In this document: positions 60,185 through 64,000 of the stretch, piece by piece
Numbering within the stretch: position 1 is the first letter of the stretch
Layout: every line of letters begins with the position of its first letter
DNA from: Deltaproteobacteria bacterium
GTDB lineage: Bacteria > Myxococcota_A > Polyangia > Polyangiales > JADJMO01
NCBI GenBank assembly: GCA_022843175.1
Contig: JALHOE010000008.1
Coordinates: 1 to 64,000 of the forward strand
Direction of reading: 5' to 3'
DNA: 64,000 nucleotides
Notes under the pieces: generated by a model
Told to the model about the DNA's origin: nothing
Databases searched by the model: none
Seen by the model: only the letters and a program-made list of their open reading frames with translations
Program-made: the position numbers and the translations under genes

Positions 60185-61135
60185 ATGCACCGATCCATCC
60201 TGCTCGCTTCGATGGTTCTCTCTGCGTGCCAGCGCGACGCACCTCCGAGCGCCACGAAGCTGACAAGGAAGGAGCTCGACGCGCGCGCCCCCGAGCCCCT
60301 CGTATGCATCGACGCTGCGGCGCGCAGGGATGACGCCGCCGCCGCCACCGGCCTGACGAGCGACGGTGACGTTGTAGTGTGCGTTCGCGGACGCTGCTCG
60401 GTGTTCGAGCTCGCCACGGGACGCAGGCGCTACGTCGACAAGGTCGAGTCCCGGGCCCCCTACGACGACCCACCGTGGTCATCGCCCTATGTGCAGACGG
60501 TCACCGACGGCGTGGTGGTCACTTTCGCGGGCGGGGCGACGCGGACGATCCCGGTCGCGGGCGCGCGCGCACCGCACGCCAAGTCCAGCTACGAGGGCAC
60601 GCCCGCCGAGATCGATCGTGACGGTGAGCTGCTCGTCGTCCTCATCGACAACGATGCGGTCGTCTACGACGTCAAAACAGCGAAGTTCGTCCATCGGTTC
60701 ACGTCGACGCCGCAAGCGTGCTTCTTCGGCAAGGCGTTCTACGCGCTCGGCTTCCGCGACCCGCGATCCGGCGCGCTCATCGCGCACCTCGGTGGCTCGC
60801 CGGGGACGCCGATCGACTGTCGGGAGCGGCGAATCGGGTGGGGCCATTCAATCCCACAATCGCCCCACCTGCGGCTCTCCGGCGAGACGTGGGCGTTCCT
60901 CGCGAACGACGGCACGAGGCTGGTCATCGACGACGTCTCCACGCACGCATCGCCGACCATCGTCGAACTGCAACCGAAGCGACCGTTCGCGCCCTTGCCG
61001 ACGATCGTCGAGTCGAAGAAGCGCCTCGTGGCCGTCCTCACCGGACCGCAGCTCGGCGACATCGTCGTTGTCGATCCTGCAACCGGGACCTCGGAGCGCT
61101 ACCCCTTGCCCACCTGCGGGGGCGACGCGGGCTAG
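60185..61135 (+). CDS. lipoprotein, possible beta-propeller
   Basis: 316 residues. Short signal with lipobox VLSAC (Cys15). The mature protein alternates short strands and turns: 'LTSDGDVVVCVRGRCSVFEL', 'VTDGVVVTFAGGATRTIPVA', 'DRDGELLVVLIDNDAVVYDV' and 'GDIVVVDPATGTSERYPLP', suggesting a propeller or beta sandwich. Exported, function unknown. Follows the 37-bp repeat array. Convergent with the RND gene. Confidence 0.65.
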   Translation: MHRSILLASMVLSACQRDAPPSATKLTRKELDARAPEPLVCIDAAARRDDAAAATGLTSDGDVVVCVRGRCSVFELATGRRRYVDKVESRAPYDDPPWSSPYVQTVTDGVVVTFAGGATRTIPVAGARAPHAKSSYEGTPAEIDRDGELLVVLIDNDAVVYDVKTAKFVHRFTSTPQACFFGKAFYALGFRDPRSGALIAHLGGSPGTPIDCRERRIGWGHSIPQSPHLRLSGETWAFLANDGTRLVIDDVSTHASPTIVELQPKRPFAPLPTIVESKKRLVAVLTGPQLGDIVVVDPATGTSERYPLPTCGGDAG

Positions 61136-61161
61136 CTCGGAGTCGCGCACCGCACGCGGAG

Positions 61162-64000
61162 TCACCGTCGTCGCACGAGCGAGTACGCCACCGGCAACAC
61201 CAGCAGCGTGAGGAGCGTCGCGGACACGAGGCCACCGATGACGACCGTCGCGAGCGGACGCTGCACCTCGGCCCCGGGTGCTGTCGAGAGAGCCATCGGC
61301 AGGAAGCCGAGCGACGCGACGAGGGCGGTCGTGAGGACTGGCCGCAGGCGGAGCTGCGCGGCGTCGAAGATCGCGTCCGACGGTGCCGCCCCTCGCTCCT
61401 CGAGGTGGCGCGCGAAACCTACGAGCACGAGCCCGTTGAGCACGGCGACGCCGAAGAGGGCGATGAAGCCGACCGCCGCCGACAGCGAGAACGGCAGCCC
61501 GCGGGTCCACAGGGCAACGACGCCGCCGACGATCGCGAAGGGGACGCCGAGGAAGATCACGGCGGCCGCGCGCAGCGAGCGGAAGGCCATCCACAGGAGG
61601 AACCCGATCAGCGCGAGCGCCAGCGGCACCACGACCGCGAGCCTCCGCTTGCCCTCGACGTAGTGCTCGAACTGACCGCCCCACTCGACGCGGTAACCCG
61701 TCGGCAGGCGCAGCGCGGTCGAGAGCGCGGCCCGGGCATCGCTCACGGTCGACAGCAGATCGCGACCGCGTACGTTGAACTCGACCGTGAGTCGCCGCGA
61801 CAAGCTGTCGCGGCTGACCTGCGCCGGTCCGACCGAGAAGTCGAGCGCGGCGACGTCGCCGAGGGGGACCAGTTGACCGCTGACCGAGCGGAGCGGCAGA
61901 GACCGGAGCGCGTCGAGCTCGCCCGCATAGGCGTGGTCGCTCTTGATGACGAGCCCGAAGCGCCGCTCGCCCTCGAGCACGAACCCGAGCGAGTGGCCGA
62001 CGGCGATCGTCTCCGTGACCTGATTCACGTCCTCGACCGCCAGCCCGTATCGCGCGAGCTTGGCTCGGTCCGGAGCGACACGGAGGTAGCGGAGCCCGGC
62101 GACCTGCTCGACGCGCAGGTCGACGACGCCGGGCACCTTGCGCAGCGCGCCCGCGGCGGTGTCGCCCAGCGACGCGAGCACGGCCAGGTCCGGTCCGTAG
62201 ATGAGCGCCGCAACGTCCGACCGGACACCCTCGATCAGCTCGTTGCTGCGCATCTGGATCGGCTGCGAGATCGCCAGCGCCGCCTCGGGCAGCGCGGCGC
62301 CGAGCTTCTCGGCGATCTCCCGGCCGAGGTCGTCCTTGGTCAGCCCCGGTCGCCACTCCGCGCGCGGCTTGAGCGCGATGTACGTGTCGGTCTGTTCGAT
62401 ACCCATCGGATCGGTGGCGAGCTCGGGAGCGCCCGTCTTGCTCACCGCGTGCTGCACCTCGGGCAACTTGAGGAGCTCACGCTGAATCCGGGTGTCCATC
62501 GCGACCGACTCGGTCAGCGCGACGCCGGGGAGTCTGCGAACCTCGACGAGCAGATCCCCCTCGTCGAGCTGCGGGACGAACTCCGCGCCGATCCGGCCGA
62601 AGATGACGACGGCGCCCGCCAACGCCAACACGGCGATCGCGATGGTGGCCGCCCGCGCGCGCTTCACCCGTCGCAGGACCGGCGTGTACAGCGCGTGCGC
62701 TTTGCGCAGGATCCATGTCTCGTGCTGGCCGACCGACGGACGCAGCAGGTAGCTCGCGAGCACGGGCACCAGCGTGAGCGAGAGCACGAACGCGCCGAGC
62801 AACGCGAGCAGCACCGTCACGGCCATCGGCTTGAACAGCTTTCCCTCGATCCCGGAGAGGGCGAGGATGGGCACGTACACGATCGCGATGATCGCCTCGC
62901 CGAAGACGCTCGCCGCACGCACCTCGAGCGTCGCCTCCCGCACGACGCTTTTGCGCTCGTCGCCGGTCAGGTCACGGCCGAGCATGCGCCGGTGCTCGCT
63001 CAGCCTTCGCGCCGCGTTCTCCACGATGATCACCGCGCCATCGACGATGAGGCCGAAGTCGATGGCGCCGAGGCTCATCAGGTTCCCGGAGAAGCCGAAC
63101 GCCTCCATGATGACGACGGCGAACAGCAGCGAGAGCGGGATCGTGAGCGCGACGACGACACCCGCGCGCACGTCTCCGAGCAGGAGGAACAGCACCGCGA
63201 TGACGAGGACGGCGCCCTCGGCGAGGTTCTTGCCGACAGTTCGGATGGTGCGGTCGACGAGGACCGAACGATCGTAGAACGGCTCGATCACCGTGCCCTC
63301 GGGGAGCGATGACTGCAACGCGGCGAGCTTGGCCTTGACGGCCGCGGTGACGATGCGCGAGTTCTCACCGATCAGCATCAGCGTGACGCCGACGACGACC
63401 TCGCCCTTCGCGTCCTCTGACGCCGCTCCGCGACGAAGCCGCGGCCCGAACTGCACCTCTCCGACGGTGGCGACGGTGATCGGGACGCCGTCGGGCGTCG
63501 CTCCGATGACGACGCGCTGGAGGTCCTCGAGGTTCTTGACGAGCCCGGCGGAGCTGATGACGAAGTGCGTGCGGTCGATCTCGAGGTAGCCGCCTCCGGC
63601 GTTGGCATTGGCCTTCCGGATCGCTTCGGCCACGTGCGACACCGACAGGCGCGCGGCCTGAAGGCGCTTGGGATCGAGGATGACCTGATACTGCCGCTCC
63701 TCCCCGCCGAAGGTGTTCACCTCGACGATGCCGGGCACGGTCCGGAGCTGGGGGCCGATCTGCCAATCGAGCAGCTCCTTGAGCTGCATGATCGAGAGCC
63801 GATCGTTGCGGACCACGAACTGGAAGACCTCGCCGAGCCCGGTCGTGATCGGCCCCATCTCGGGCTTCCCGTACGCACCGAGCACGGCGTCCTGCGCCTC
63901 GGGCATCCGTTCGTTCACCATCTGGCGGGCGAAATACACGTCCGTGTCGTCGCGAAAGACGACCGTGACCAGAGAGATTCCGTACTTCGAGACCGAGCGG
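61162..64000 (-). CDS. second heavy-metal RND pump, 5' end outside the window
   Basis: At least 946 codons; the frame runs off the right edge. 'KYGISLVTVVFRDDTDVYFA', 'GPITTGLGEVFQFVVRND', 'VVIGATPDGVPITVATVGEV', then helix 4 as 'GAIDFGLIVDGAVIIVENAA', which matches the Czc/Cnr DFG type rather than the Cus type. C-terminal 'AVLNGLVLVGFARHLEERGA', 'LRPVLTTALVASLGFLPMAL', 'GLVSATLLTLLVLPVAYSLV'. It is therefore probably a cobalt/zinc/cadmium or nickel exporter. Adaptor and outer-membrane genes would be expected beyond position 64000. Confidence 0.88.
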   Translation of the reverse strand, partial: RSVSKYGISLVTVVFRDDTDVYFARQMVNERMPEAQDAVLGAYGKPEMGPITTGLGEVFQFVVRNDRLSIMQLKELLDWQIGPQLRTVPGIVEVNTFGGEERQYQVILDPKRLQAARLSVSHVAEAIRKANANAGGGYLEIDRTHFVISSAGLVKNLEDLQRVVIGATPDGVPITVATVGEVQFGPRLRRGAASEDAKGEVVVGVTLMLIGENSRIVTAAVKAKLAALQSSLPEGTVIEPFYDRSVLVDRTIRTVGKNLAEGAVLVIAVLFLLLGDVRAGVVVALTIPLSLLFAVVIMEAFGFSGNLMSLGAIDFGLIVDGAVIIVENAARRLSEHRRMLGRDLTGDERKSVVREATLEVRAASVFGEAIIAIVYVPILALSGIEGKLFKPMAVTVLLALLGAFVLSLTLVPVLASYLLRPSVGQHETWILRKAHALYTPVLRRVKRARAATIAIAVLALAGAVVIFGRIGAEFVPQLDEGDLLVEVRRLPGVALTESVAMDTRIQRELLKLPEVQHAVSKTGAPELATDPMGIEQTDTYIALKPRAEWRPGLTKDDLGREIAEKLGAALPEAALAISQPIQMRSNELIEGVRSDVAALIYGPDLAVLASLGDTAAGALRKVPGVVDLRVEQVAGLRYLRVAPDRAKLARYGLAVEDVNQVTETIAVGHSLGFVLEGERRFGLVIKSDHAYAGELDALRSLPLRSVSGQLVPLGDVAALDFSVGPAQVSRDSLSRRLTVEFNVRGRDLLSTVSDARAALSTALRLPTGYRVEWGGQFEHYVEGKRRLAVVVPLALALIGFLLWMAFRSLRAAAVIFLGVPFAIVGGVVALWTRGLPFSLSAAVGFIALFGVAVLNGLVLVGFARHLEERGAAPSDAIFDAAQLRLRPVLTTALVASLGFLPMALSTAPGAEVQRPLATVVIGGLVSATLLTLLVLPVAYSLVRRR

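Noticed and set aside
60718-63312. 864-residue plus-strand open frame
   Set aside because: It is antisense to the RND gene, rich in Arg, Asp and His and without domains; the RND frame on the other strand has clear family motifs.

Overview
This is a high-GC window with no RNA genes and dense coding on both strands. It fits a member of the Myxococcota, most likely the Polyangia. The clues are many secreted lipoproteins with Asp/Thr/Ala/Pro-rich linkers, a Ser/Thr kinase fused to a receiver domain, many stand-alone receivers, a large LuxR-type ATPase regulator, and a protein resembling a myxobacterial paralogous family. This placement is inference from gene content; the sequence carries no phylogenetic marker.

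Positions 1-9.9 kb are an accessory, partly decayed region. It holds a leucine-rich repeat protein, small orphan genes, a ParE-type toxin-antitoxin pair overlapping a SUKH-family gene, two copies of a 78-bp dispersed sequence, and fragments of broken genes (a DUF1016-type nuclease and a porin-like protein). In the middle is a two-gene lipoprotein operon (6212-7899). Its first gene is a thioredoxin-like protein whose active-site motif reads Trp-UGA-Gly-Ala-Cys, an in-frame stop exactly where Cys or selenocysteine belongs. Its partner is a protein with two CxxCH haem motifs.

Positions 8.2-24.4 kb are rich in signalling genes: an NtrC-type regulator, two unusual Mur-ligase paralogues, an MscS channel with a cyclic-nucleotide domain, a receiver plus sensor kinase operon, and an ArsR/AHSA1 pair. 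Then comes a cluster of four small receiver proteins, a receiver remnant, and a kinase-receiver fusion.

Positions 24.5-43.4 kb are mixed metabolism and secreted proteins: a GxGYxYP-type lipoprotein, a cytochrome P450 divergent from a TetR regulator, a TPR protein, a murein endopeptidase (MepA type), a second ArsR/AHSA1 pair, an SGNH-like lipoprotein, a metzincin-like protease, a TudS/DUF523-like protein, TetR plus a metallo-beta-lactamase-fold alkylsulfatase, an acyl-CoA carboxylase beta subunit, and a GH43-like lipoprotein.

Positions 43.5-51.3 kb form one long minus-strand metal-efflux locus: CusC-CusB-CusA, then ArsR-rhodanese and an MFS transporter. The cusB reading frame is broken by one extra base. 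Positions 51.4-64 kb hold a PaaK-like ligase, a hemerythrin protein, VOC and propeller lipoproteins, a cupin/SnoaL pair divergent from a 1050-residue ATPase regulator with a perfect palindrome between them, a four-copy 37-bp tandem repeat, and a second heavy-metal RND pump running off the window end.

Many regulators sit next to clear inverted repeats, so several local regulatory circuits can be read directly from the sequence.
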